DNA of 64,000 nucleotides from Engraulis encrasicolus. Its lineage: Eukaryota; Chordata; Actinopteri; Clupeiformes; Engraulidae. The stretch is from contig NC_085862.1 in the NCBI RefSeq assembly GCF_034702125.1, positions 15,630,896 through 15,694,895 of the forward strand, written 5' to 3'. This document shows, one piece after another, positions 11,074 through 20,715 of the stretch (the first letter of the stretch is position 1; each line of letters opens with the position of its first letter). Both the position numbers and the translations under genes were made by a program. A model generated the notes under the pieces. The model was not told where the DNA came from and made no database searches. It saw nothing but the letters and a program-made list of their open reading frames with translations.

Positions 11074-12164
11074 TGTAACAGTGCCGAGAGGTGGACACTA
11101 GTTTAAGCGATCAATTAGATTAACTCAACTTTGATCAAGATACACACAGGTTGGAGGGTATGGAACGACAGAGACATGGGTTCAGCAATAACCAACATTA
11201 GTCTTTTTATTTTCCTCTGTTTTTCTCAAACATAACTCTTAAAAAGCACGGACACATTCACGCGCACACACACACACACACACACACGCACGCACACACA
11301 CACACTTCACTGGTGGTACTGCACCCTGGTAGAGGTTTCTTTAAACCAAACACAGATACGCTGATGAAAAACAATAAACTTAAGAAAAAGGCACAGCAAA
11401 CAAAATGAAAATCACAGAAACCCAAGATGAAAACACAAAATCAAAATGTAGTATTACAGCGCACCAGGTTGGTTGAAGAAGGCCCAAATTAGCTGGGTGA
11501 GTTTTCAGTCACCAAGCCTAAGCACTGCAGTCACTGGACAGGTGAAGCGCAGCAAGCTGCAGCCAAGTGTCATGCACCCGGCTTCCAAACACACAAGCAC
11601 ACCGGATTCAAGCAGTCACCACGAACAGCAGAAGGGAACCATGGGGAGGACAAAACGGCAACCTCTGGTTTCAGCATTGGAGGTCACATGGGCCCATGTC
11701 ACTGGCAACCATAGTCGTGAAGGAGAGGCACTCGCCGCCAACAGAACGACTTCACATGGCAAACAGTCTTGCGATACATGCTAAGACAAGTAGCGAGCGC
11801 ATCAGAGGGACTTATGGAGCTCAACTGCTAGGCAGTTAGCAAACAGCCAAAGCAGTAGCAGTGGCCAAACAAATACCCCAGTCTGAGGCACAATGGAGGA
11901 CTTGGGAGCAGAGCCACGGAGGAGTGCCCTCCGGGACACAGCAAGGAGGATTGAAGCGGCCAGAGCCGCGGCCTTGTATGTTCCTCTCCACCAACCCAGG
12001 AGCATGTGCTCGCCTGGTTTTATACAGGTGTGGCTCCTAATTGCCCAATCACAACCTAGTTGAGACAGAACTAAGGGAGAGTCACCAAATTGCCACTTCA
12101 TTTAAAAACACACAGGAGGAGCAGACACAGTCACAGTAGCCGGGTTAACAGTACTACTGCTACA
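11074..12164 (-). repeat. 3' LTR (element sense), 1091 bp
   Basis: Near-identical to 14211-15322. Differences seen are a shorter, interrupted (CA)n at about 11262-11306, lack of a ~23-bp segment present near 14540 in the other LTR, and a few substitutions at the edges. The roughly 630-bp block 11473-12101 appears unchanged in the partner, because reading frames on both strands match. Confidence 0.88.
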
Positions 12165-12184
12165 ATCTGCCCCCTCCTTTTGTG
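12165..12184 (-). other. Polypurine tract
   Basis: On the minus strand the 20 bases before the LTR read CACAAAAGGAGGGGGCAGAT, a purine run suited to priming plus-strand DNA synthesis. Confidence 0.7.
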
Positions 12185-13496
12185 TCGTCGTCCCGACGAC
12201 CCAAACACACTAGAGCACCTTTAAAAAGGTGCAGACCGACCAAGATGGACTGAGAATCCACGAGGCTCTGGGAACATGTGTAGTAAGGTAGACCTTTAGA
12301 TGTTAGTTTTCCTAAAATAATAACCATCAAAGTGATACTTGTAATTGCACGACTACGCCACTGGGGGACTGCCACCCCAGAATATATTTTGATTTCAACC
12401 AATAAGGCACAACAGGTTCGGATAGAATGCACAAGAGACGTACCTTTGTTTAAAGGAATAACAATCTTTTCTTTATTAATACAATTTAAGTCAACAGTTA
12501 AAACCCTGCGCCGCTGGGATAAAAACAGTAATGCTCAAGAACGGGGTTGGCTGCCACAGGATAAAGGGTGTCACCGAGCCAGGCTAGCCGGGCAGGTTTA
12601 CTAGTCGAGAATAAATTAGTTCACCACTCGTGCACGAAACCAAGGGCCTATGGTAAACACCAGTCACACACACGCTCATAGGCTCACTACGCTATGTAAG
12701 TGATTAAATGACAATAAGTGTGGATATCCACTACACACAGAATAAATCTGTATAATCACACTCAAACTACTAGTCTACTGTATGGCCCTGCCCCGACTAG
12801 AGCAGCCTACAGGCCTAGAACTGTGACAGCCAAACCCCGTAAAATAGCAAGGTGACAAGCGGAAGCGGTGGACAGGCAAAAGAAAATCAAACAAACAAAC
12901 AAACAAACAGAAAGGCTAAAATATTTTGGCTATGGGCAAAACAGCGGTGAGCAGCTGCCGCAAGCAGTCTGCCCACAGAGACCCTCGACGTACTCTGAGG
13001 TGTCTGGAATCAGGTGAACACACACGGATCAGTACATGTTACATACAGTGGACAATGTTTAACATGAGCTACGCATGTGACAAAGAATATTTACAAGCTC
13101 ACCTCCACCACACTGAGAGGGGGGAAGCCACAAGACTGGGGTTAGACGCCACGGGGACTCTGGCTCCTGAGAATGAACATGTTTAAATACACAGCTCTAG
13201 CTGGTTGCAGTCATCTAGACAAAACTGTGATCACACATACCTTGCTGCACCAGTAGCAAAGGCACCGGGCATCATCAGCGAATACCGGCACACCGGGAAG
13301 GCTCCAAAGAGCCGGTCTAATTCATCTGATTTTTATAAAAACAATAGCATAGCCACCAATTACGGATTAGCCACTGAGCGGCTACCTGAGTCCTGTGACG
13401 TCATGGGGGTATGGGAACTGCTGAGGGACACACCTTACTGAGCAGGCAGTGCGCCCTGTTACACATGCATCACTACAAACACTGCAGGGGGTATGG
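12185..13496. other. Internal region of the LTR element, no coding motif
   Basis: Short frames only, none with a retroviral protease, reverse transcriptase or integrase motif. Includes an (AAAC)n run at about 12888-12908. Confidence 0.5.
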
Positions 13497-13930
13497 GGAC
13501 AGGGAACAGAGTCAGTGGGCCCAGCCCCTTATACAGGGGGGTACCCAGTGAACTCAAAACAATTCAAAACCATTTAAGGTTCTGACAGGTAGTGGCGGCA
13601 GAGAAGCTGTGAGGCTCCAGAACCGCCACCAACCACGGGAGGCAGTCTAGGGGAAAGGGGACAGAGTCAGTGGGCTCAGTCCCTGATACAGGGGGAAACC
13701 CAGTGAACCCAAATTAACTCAACTACTAAGGTTCTGAGTAATGGCGGGCAGAGAAGTTCAGGGAACCACTACTACCAACCATGGAGGGGAGATGGGTAAA
13801 AGGGACAGGGTCAGTGGGCTCAGCCCCTGATACAGGGGGAACCCAGTGATCCCAAAAAATTGAAACTGTCCTTGATGGACCAGCCATTAGTAGCAATCCA
13901 CCCCAACCGTGGGGTAACAATTTCACAGGA
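13497..13930 (-). repeat. Tandem ~145-160-bp repeats inside the LTR element
   Basis: Three copies of gggacagagtcagtgggctc / cctgatacagggggaaccc start near 13497, 13657 and 13799. Read on the minus strand they give a repeated proline-rich peptide, P-P-V-S-G-x-E-P-T-D-x-V-P-F, about 48 residues per unit, with frame breaks between units. Could be the remnant of a repetitive gag-like protein or simple satellite growth. Confidence 0.7.
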
Positions 13931-14190
13931 TGCCATTCTTACTCCTGCCCATTGGCAGTATAAATACATTTACTTACTCAGATAACCAAGAGACCATGGG
14001 GACTCCGAGACTGCAACCCTGCTAAAAGGTGGTGGGTCGAGACAGACGTTGCCGTTTTGTCCTCAAAAAGAAGACATTAGGAAGGGAAACACAAGACTGC
14101 ACATACAACACAGACATTCATCCACTATTAAAAAAAACAGAATGAACAGGAAAAAACAAAAAAATACCACATGTCTCTGATTCGTTCACC

Positions 14191-14208
14191 ATCCTGCTCA
14201 CAGCGCCA
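14191..14208 (-). other. Primer-binding-like site of the LTR element
   Basis: On the minus strand, two bases inside the LTR, TGGCGCTGTGAGCAGGAT begins with the TGG that pairs with the CCA end of a tRNA. Confidence 0.7.
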
Positions 14209-14210
14209 AA

Positions 14211-14394
14211 TGTGACAGTGCCGAGAGGTTGACACTAGTTTAAGCGATCAATTAGATTAACTCAACTTTGATCAAGATACACACAGGTTGGAGGGTATGG
14301 AACGACAGAGACATGGGTTCAGCAATAACCAACATTAGTCTTTTTATTTTCCTCTGTTTTTCTCAAACATAACTCTTAAAAAGCACAGACACAT

Positions 14395-14444
<50 letters not shown>

Positions 14445-15322
14445 CACTGGTGGTACTGCACCCTGGTAGAGGTTTCTTTAAACCAAACACAGATACGCTG
14501 ATGAAAAACAATAAACTTAACAAAAAGGCACAGCAAACCAAAATGAAATCACCGCAAACAAAATGAAAATCACAGCAACCCAAAATGAAAACACAAAATC
14601 AAAATGTAGTATTACAGCGCACCAGGTTGGTTGAAGAAGGCCCAAATTAGCTGGGTGAGTTTTCAGTCACCAAGCCTAAGCACTGCAGTCACTGGACAGG
14701 TGAAGCGCAGCAAGCTGCAGCCAAGTGTCATGCACCCGGCTTCCAAACACACAAGCACACCGGATTCAAGCAGTCACCACGAACAGCAGAAGGGAACCAT
14801 GGGGAGGACAAAACGGCAACCTCTGGTTTCAGCATTGGAGGTCACATGGGCCCATGTCACTGGCAACCATAGTCGTGAAGGAGAGGCACTCGCCGCCAAC
14901 AGAACGACTTCACATGGCAAACAGTCTTGCGATACATGCTAAGACAAGTAGCGAGCGCATCAGAGGGACTTATGGAGCTCAACTGCTAGGCAGTTAGCAA
15001 ACAGCCAAAGCAGTAGCAGTGGCCAAACAAATACCCCAGTCTGAGGCACAATGGAGGACTTGGGAGCAGAGCCACGGAGGAGTGCCCTCCGGGACACAGC
15101 AAGGAGGATTGAAGCGGCCAGAGCCGCGGCCTTGTATGTTCCTCTCCACCAACCCAGGAGCATGTGCTCGCCTGGTTTTATACAGGTGTGGCTCCTAATT
15201 GCCCAATCACAACCTAGTTGAGACAGAACTAAGGGAGAGTCACCAAATTGCCACTTCATTTAAAAACACACAGGAGGAGCAGACACAGTCACAGTAGCCG
15301 GGTTAACAGTACTACTGCTACA
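14211..15322 (-). repeat. 5' LTR (element sense), 1112 bp
   Basis: Partner of 11074-12164. Contains an uninterrupted (CA)n at about 14397-14442, longer than in the other LTR. Ends ACTACTGCTACA, then host tatg. Confidence 0.88.
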
Positions 15323-15615
15323 TATGGACAATTTAAACAATGTATTACACATGACACTAGACACATTACTTTATACTATATTTACAGTTGTCATTACCAC
15401 ACAAAAACTCTGGGAAGGTGGGTAAGTGCAGCAACTGTGAAGGGCCTAGTCTGAGGTTGGAGGCGTCTGTGCTGTAAAAAGATAAACAGAATTAGAAATC
15501 ACATATCTGACAGTAGCTCCAGTGACATTTTAAATGTAAGTAACCTGGGTTGTTGGGGCAGGGACACCAAAAATAACTCCTTTATCTGGGCTCACCTGGT
15601 TGTGAGTGTCTGCGG

Positions 15616-15705
15616 TCAGCCATCCCTCTTAGGGTAGAAAGTCTTCTGCGCAGGACGATACCCTGAAGGTTGACGTTCACAGTATGCAGCCTTCATGTCC
15701 TGGAA
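15616..15705 (-). pseudogene. Short coding-like remnant in the TTAA element
   Basis: The minus strand is open for 29 codons to a TGA at 15616: F-Q-D-M-K-A-A-Y-C-E-R-Q-P-S-G-Y, then R-P-A-Q-K-T-F-Y-P-K. It could be the last exon of the element's transposase. No family motif is recognisable; position on the strand opposite the P2X7-tail-like gene is the only hint. Confidence 0.3.
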
Positions 15706-15799
15706 CTTTTATTGTGCAATTTTCCATATCTGAAACAAGCAATGTGTTAGACTATATTAGGGCTTCATTACATCAAATTACACAGCAGGGTTTTACAGG

Positions 15800-15960
15800 G
15801 TGTTGGCTACAGTCACAGGACCAAAGTGGACTTGTGTGCCTTGCTCAAGTGCACTTCAGCTGTGGATGAAGGTGTAGGTAGGGAGAGGTAAGGATGGGAT
15901 TTCAACCTGCTTCTCTCTGATCTTAGGACCACCTCTCACCATCAGGTGATGGCTGGCTGC
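15800..15960 (-). repeat. SINE-like fragment
   Basis: cttgctcaagtgcacttcag, ggtgtaggtagggagaggtaa and tgggatttcaacc parallel the minus-strand SINE at 49905-50110 (ctcaagggcacttccgcc, ggtgcagggagaggtaagg, ggcattcaaaccc). Confidence 0.55.
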
Positions 15961-16352
15961 TACCTCAAATTTCATTCATGGCCCAAGTTATGTTCTGTAA
16001 TCAGCATTGTTTTTACCTTACAAAAATAAATGTAAATGCATTCAGCACCATGGGGGGCTGTGAAGACCTTTGAGAATATTTGCAGAACTACATACTGAAT
16101 TGAGCCATCCGCCTTTCTCTTGGTTGGTGTGTTGAGATGGTGACTGCAGTCCAGGCTTCTTGGATCGGAGGAGAAAAGCTGTAGCTTTTACTGGCATAAG
16201 TATGTGGTTGTGGAAGGACCCTGTCTGCTGTTGACCTGAGGGAAAAAAGAGCGTGGCTTTGATGGGAGGGCTGAAGGGAGAGGCGGGCTGTGTATTTTCA
16301 AAAATATAGCTCACAGGAACCGTTTTTCAAAGATCTCCAACCCTACCTTTAA

Positions 16353-16920
16353 GGACACGAAATCCGTGTCCAGGAGCACGGATTTTGCCAAAATTCCGTG
16401 CTCCTGGACACGGAATTGTTTTCCGTGCTCCTGGACACAGAATTGTTTTCCGTGATGGGCACACGGAAGTGTTTTCTATAGGCTATTACCACAACACTGT
16501 GTTAACTCTATCATTAGAAAATACATACCAAATGCTAATCCTAAACAAAATAATGCTATAGCAACTTAAGTTGTGCCCTGACCAAAACATTCCCTAACCT
16601 TAACCTGTCATTAAAGACATATTTTTGAGAAATACCTTTTCCAGTTGGTTGCTGGGCTATCAAACTCATATAATGAATGAAAGAAAACTAGCAGTGCCAG
16701 ACCAAAGCAATCCCTAACCCTAACCTGTCAGTAAGAAATGTTTTTTTTTTTAGACAAAATATTTGAAATGAGAAAAATCCTGAGAAAACACAAGACTGTG
16801 GAAATAGCCTATAGAAAGCACTTCAAACAATTCCGTGTCCAGGAGCACGGAAAACAATTCCGTGTCCAGGAGCACGGAATTTTGGCAAAATCCGTGCTCC
16901 TGGACACAGATTTTGTGTCC
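16353..16920. mobile_element. TTAA-flanked foldback element built from a near-palindromic 20-mer
   Basis: Starts GGACACGAAATCCGTGTCC after TTAA (16349-16352) and ends with its inverse (acacagattttgtgtcc) before TTAA (16921-16924). The arms, about 90 bp, contain alternating orientations of TCCGTGTCCAGGAGCACGGA at 16363, 16395, 16422, 16832, 16859 and 16891; a further copy lies just outside at 16927. The middle, about 16500-16800, is AT-rich with two copies of a taacctgtcagtaa-like word. Confidence 0.75.
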
Positions 16921-17420
16921 TTAACATCCGTGTCCAGGAGCACAGAATTTTTGGAGATCATGTTGCAAGTTAAGTACAGGATACAGTTTAGGTAAATCAA
17001 TTATACCTGTGTAACAACAAGACTCTGATCTAATTCCAAAGTGTAGGCATAACACAAATGACTCAAAACATTTGGTGACCATATCGAAGATTGTGTAATC
17101 TCGGTTTATGTTGACATTCGGTTCCTGCCATATCTTTGTCCCATATCGCTTGCCGTAGCCTCATACAAGCAGATGTGCAAGATAATTCCTGTGCGTATCA
17201 CAAAAGTTGACACACCGTAGTGCATCATGTGTCACGTCTGTCTCTACCCGCCATTGAAAATGCATTGTGTGGTGTCGTGGGGAGGGAGACTGATTTGCCT
17301 CTCACAAGACAAGCGAAATAGTAGCTAGATTCTGCCAGATTGAGCCTGAAAAGTCGCTAAGTCGCTAGATGATTTTTTTGTCGCCAGGGGTGGCCAAAAG
17401 TCGCTAAATCGGCAACACTG

Positions 17421-17439
17421 TAGGGATCAAACTCAGATG
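17421..17439 (-). pseudogene. LINE fragment trapped between two insertions
   Basis: Nineteen bases whose minus strand encodes E-F-D-P, the residues expected just before the Q-F block at 7190-7212. This shows the two pieces belong to one LINE copy. Confidence 0.6.
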
Positions 17440-17797
17440 CAGTGTTGCCAAAGCCACTATTGGCTCGCTGAAAAGTCGCTAGATGACGGCATGACGTTAA
17501 GTATGACATCACAGCGTGCAGATCTACAGAAAATGTGCTCACATGCCTTCATCTACAGTAGAAATGGGTGGTTTTCCCCACTTTTTTGGAGATCAGAGCT
17601 AATCTGCAGCCCTGCTTAACCGCGGGAAACGCTTCTGACGGCGGTGCAGAGTCACAATTAGGTTGAAAAACAATGATTTTGCACTGAAAATGTGCGTTTT
17701 AAAAAGTCGCCATATGCACCAAAAAGTTGCTAAAGGCGCTAGATGAGGGTTTTTTTGTCACCAGGGATGTCAAAAAGTCGCTAATTTGGCAACACTG
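17440..17797. mobile_element. hAT-type MITE, 358 bp
   Basis: CAGTGTTGCCAAA at the left and TTTGGCAACACTG at the right. Flanks ctcagatg (17432-17439) and accagatg (17798-17805) agree at 6 of 8 positions. Internal words aaaagtcgctagatga match the edges of the larger 7213-17420 insertion. Inserted in the LINE. Confidence 0.78.
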
Positions 17798-17857
17798 ACC
17801 AGATGGGAGACAGGCGGTGATGTGAGCCCGAACCAGTTTTTCAAAACACTTCATAAC
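17798..17857 (-). pseudogene. LINE fragment, reverse transcriptase domain
   Basis: The minus strand reads V-M-K-C-F-E-K-L-V-R-A-H-I, a conserved region of LINE reverse transcriptases a little upstream of the block at 7190-7212. A further CAGTGTTGCC end at 17857 then cuts the LINE. Confidence 0.7.
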
Positions 17858-19031
17858 AGTGTTGCCAAATTAGCGACTTTGACAGGTTAATTCACTTTAT
17901 TGGTAAGAACAAATACAGGGCCATATCTGTGTCGTCAACAATGAGCTGATGGACACTGCGTGTGACTCAACACTCTCTGACGTGTTCTCTGTGATTTAAC
18001 TTTTAATTGTAAAATCCGTTAAATAAACGTCCGCGGACACAACCTCCGAAAAAAAGCGCTCAATTTCGCCTATTGTCCGCGAGCGCCGTAGGGTGGGATT
18101 GCACAAGTTATCAATTTAAGATACAGACAACAGCGTGCGTCTTTTCCCTCAAACGCAGCTCTGTCATAACATCGTAGCCTAGCCCTAATGAGACCACACG
18201 CTGTTTTTTTATGGGGTGGAGACTCAAGAACAAGTCAGGAACACATTTTGCAGGATTCAGAAAAAGAGAAACTACCAACCGGTGCGTTGCTGAACAGCTG
18301 ATTCGACTGAATCTTTATCTCTTATACTTTCCCAAGAGTCCAAACCCTACACTCCTTTCACCTTTTTCCTTGATACTGGAAAGTTGTACGTATTTGCAAC
18401 ACGGCCGGTGTGGAGAGTCTGTTCTCTCGCATCACGTTTGCAGATCAGTAAAAAGTGTCTTGAAATTACGGTCAGTAGGCCTACATTCATTACAAATCAC
18501 AAACTTACAGCTGTCAAGCAAACTTAGAGCTGTTGGAGAGGCATTCAAATGTTTGAACTCAGGTTTGCTACACGGTGAATGGATTTGATGAGTGAGAAAG
18601 TAACTTCACTAATAGCCTGGCCTACTATTTATTGATTGATTGATTTAGCCTATGTATTTATGATTGTAGTGTTGGTTTTTATATTCATATGAATAGGCCT
18701 GTGTGTGTGTGTAGCCTACATAGCCTATATATATTTATATAGTATAATATCTATACATAGACCTTTATATACATATAGACCTATGATATATATTATTAGG
18801 CCTACATTATATTATGATAATAAAAGAATATATACATGGGTAATATGTAGCCTAGTGGGCACCGGGACACTCTGCCCTGAAAAAAATGGACCTCTACTTG
18901 AAAAAGTTAGTGGAGGAGGCCGTGGTGTGTGGGGGGTGTGTGGGGGTCTGTGGCGTTCCGGGGGGGGGGGGTTGTGTGGTTGGGGGGGGGCACTCTAGTA
19001 TCTTGCAGGGGGGCCCCAAGTGTTTGTGTTA
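17857..19031. other. MITE end plus unassigned DNA
   Basis: Starts with cagtgttgccaaattagcg, the end of another hAT-type MITE whose other end was not found. The open frame at 18211-18588 (125 codons) has no recognised motif. 18640-18850 is AT-rich. 18905-18995 is strongly G-rich with runs of 8-12 G. Confidence 0.4.
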
Positions 19032-19407
19032 GGGGTCTTACACACCAGGGCGGTAAAGCGTCGCGGAACGGCCGCGTTTTTTACCGGCGTCGGTGAAAAT
19101 ACATTGAAACCTATCTGTCCTTACACACCAACCGGCGGTAGTCGTGTATCAGCGGCGCGGGAGCCGGCTCCGCGGCGCGGGAGCTGGCTCCGCGCCGCGT
19201 TGCTTTTGGAAAATAGAACTCGAGCATATTTTTCACGTCTCATTCAAATGAATGGCAAAGTAGCATGCTAGCTTTGGCTGTGGTGAGGGTTTTGAATAGG
19301 ACTGGCCACGCACGCCAACGCTGTCAGTGTGAAAGCCGGCCAAAACTAAGCAGAAAGACCGCGTCCGTCCCGGGACCGCTCCGTTCCGCCTTGATATGTT
19401 TTGGCCC
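19032..19407. mobile_element. GC-rich Harbinger-like MITE, copy 2 (inverted)
   Basis: Reverse-oriented relative of 2525-2911, 376 bp, with TTA at 19029-19031 and 19408-19410. It carries a local duplication, gcggcgcgggagc(c/t)ggctcc, absent from copy 1. Confidence 0.75.
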
Positions 19408-19499
19408 TTACGCAACTGGACTCATTAGGCCGCGGCAGGGCAGAGGGCCTATGTATTTTCTAAAACAGATGTCGGCTACTGATGAAGTCTATACTTCGG

Positions 19500-19695
19500 G
19501 TCAAAATGTTAGTTTCTACATGAAAATTTCCCCTGTTGAACAATACTTCCATGAGCAAATAGTTTTTACAAACAAGACTGCACATCAAATTTCTTCAGAA
19601 GTTACTGTTGACATGTTGTAACTTTGATCTGATCTCTGTTTGCATTTAAAGTAAATAAAGGAAAATCACAAGAGAGACAGAAGCTTCATATCCGT
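19500..19695 (+). repeat. Dispersed repeat, copy 1 of 3
   Basis: Shares caaatagtttttacaaac, gtaaataaaggaaaatcac and cagaagcttcatatccgtga with 51370-51545 and 58755-58965, all in the same orientation. Contains AATAAA, so it may derive from a transcript 3' end. Confidence 0.65.
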
Positions 19696-19842
19696 GACCC
19701 GGGGCCCTTTCTTCTCTCTCACTCTCTAATCAGGCTGACTCGTTTGGCAGTCCACACTTGCATCTCCAACAACACTCCCTCCCTAACACACTCTTTGGTT
19801 AAGTCACATTACTGATACTGTTTGACATTTGCCTGGTTAACA

Positions 19843-19874
19843 CCAGACCTAATCACAAGTGAGATTAGGTCTGG
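19843..19874. repeat. Perfect short hairpin
   Basis: cagacctaatc and gattaggtctg are separated by a few bases. Probably a transposon end or foldback remnant; no evidence of a regulatory role. Confidence 0.5.
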
Positions 19875-20237
19875 GGAGTTGCCTATTGTAAATTCTGTAG
19901 GGGAGAGAATACATGGCTATTATGACACACTGCCCTGCTCTCTGATTGGGCAGACAAACTGTTAAGGTCGGAATGCTTGGCCATTATGACACAGTGCCCA
20001 TGATCTTGGACGTTATGAGTCATCCTTGCCAGACTGTCTTTCAGATCGAAGCGATTGTGTAGAACTAAAGGCAGTATGGGAGTTCCCAGGCTAGTTTGAC
20101 ATGCTTTAAATAACACTTTTAACCCATTTTAGCCTGATGACTCGTATATGTTGTTTTACCTTTGTTTCTTGGAGACACATATGCTGCATTCAGGCACTTG
20201 AGATTTTAGCTTTTAAATAAAAATGTGGATTTACAGC

Positions 20238-20707
20238 CCAAGTGTTGGGCGGTAATGCATTACAAAAGTTGTTAATTGCTGTAAGTGTAATGCATTACTT
20301 TTTGCTGTAATGTAGTAATGTAAGTCATTACAGGGCAAAAATCTATATTCACTTGGTTACAATGCTAAATAACTTAAGTTACAATGCATTACAATGACCA
20401 GGATTTTAGTGGTATTCAGTGCGGTGGGTCAGAAAGAAGCTTTTTTAGTCTGCATGCTGCCAAAAACACCTCCTGGATGGGAGATGAAATAGTTATGACT
20501 CATTAGATTGTTTTACACTGTAATAAATTGCTAGATCCATATTTAGGCCGGCAAATCTTTTGGCAAAAGTAACTAAAGTAATGCAAAAGTAGTGTAATGC
20601 CTTACATTTTAAATAGAGTAATATTGTAGTGTAAGGGATTATTTTTGAAAGACAGTAACATGTAATCAGTAATGCATTACACTTTTTGTTTAACTTGCCC
20701 AACACTG
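20238..20707. mobile_element. hAT-type MITE
   Basis: Left end CCAAGTGTTGGGCGGTAATG, right end GCCCAACACTG. Interior is rich in taatgcattac. Flanks tttacagc (20230-20237) and cttacagc (20708-20715) match at 7 of 8 positions. Confidence 0.72.
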
Positions 20708-20715
20708 CTTACAGC

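Larger units (their letters stand above)
11074..15322 (-). mobile_element. Young non-autonomous LTR retrotransposon (Gypsy-like priming site), minus orientation
   Basis: Two direct repeats of about 1.1 kb (11074-12164 and 14211-15322) begin TGT and end ACA and surround 2046 bp. Host DNA tatg is duplicated (11070-11073 and 15323-15326). A primer-binding-like site lies beside the right LTR and a polypurine tract beside the left one when read on the minus strand, fixing the orientation. No gag, protease, reverse transcriptase or integrase motif is visible, so it must be mobilised in trans. The LTRs look nearly identical outside the CA microsatellite, which implies a recent insertion. Confidence 0.88.
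9419..16348. mobile_element. TTAA-flanked DNA transposon with ~110-bp terminal inverted repeats (Kolobok-like?)
   Basis: The left end AGGTAGGGTTGGAGATC (9419) is mirrored by GATCTCCAACCCTACCT ending at 16348. The match extends about 110 bp with one or two changes, through the ctcccttcagccctccc block. TTAA lies at 9415-9418 and 16349-16352. TTAA duplication is known for piggyBac and Kolobok; the AGG start fits Kolobok (5'-RGG) better than piggyBac (5'-CCY). A 4.25-kb LTR retrotransposon sits inside; without it the element is about 2.7 kb. It carries P2X7-tail-like exon remnants (+) and a short coding-like remnant (-). No THAP or DDE motif was seen, so superfamily is inferred. Confidence 0.75.
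7213..17420. mobile_element. hAT-type element interrupting the LINE, now swollen to 10.2 kb by nested insertions
   Basis: Starts CAGTGTTGCC at 7213 and ends GGCAACACTG at 17420. Flanks are atgggatc (7205-7212) and tagggatc (17421-17428), 6 of 8 identical. The LINE reading frame stops at one edge and resumes at the other. Both inner edges repeat the words aaaagtcgctag and tcgctaagtcgctag seen in the complete 358-bp MITE at 17440-17797, so this is that MITE family with other DNA inserted inside it. Confidence 0.65.

Noticed and set aside
11473..11784. A 103-codon open frame occurring identically at 11473 and 14631
   Set aside because: It is not a duplicated gene; both copies lie within the paired LTRs and overlap frames on the other strand. 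No protein motif.
18211..18588. 125-codon + strand open frame
   Set aside because: No signal, domain or splice context recognised. Composition looks like chance translation of non-coding DNA near repeats.
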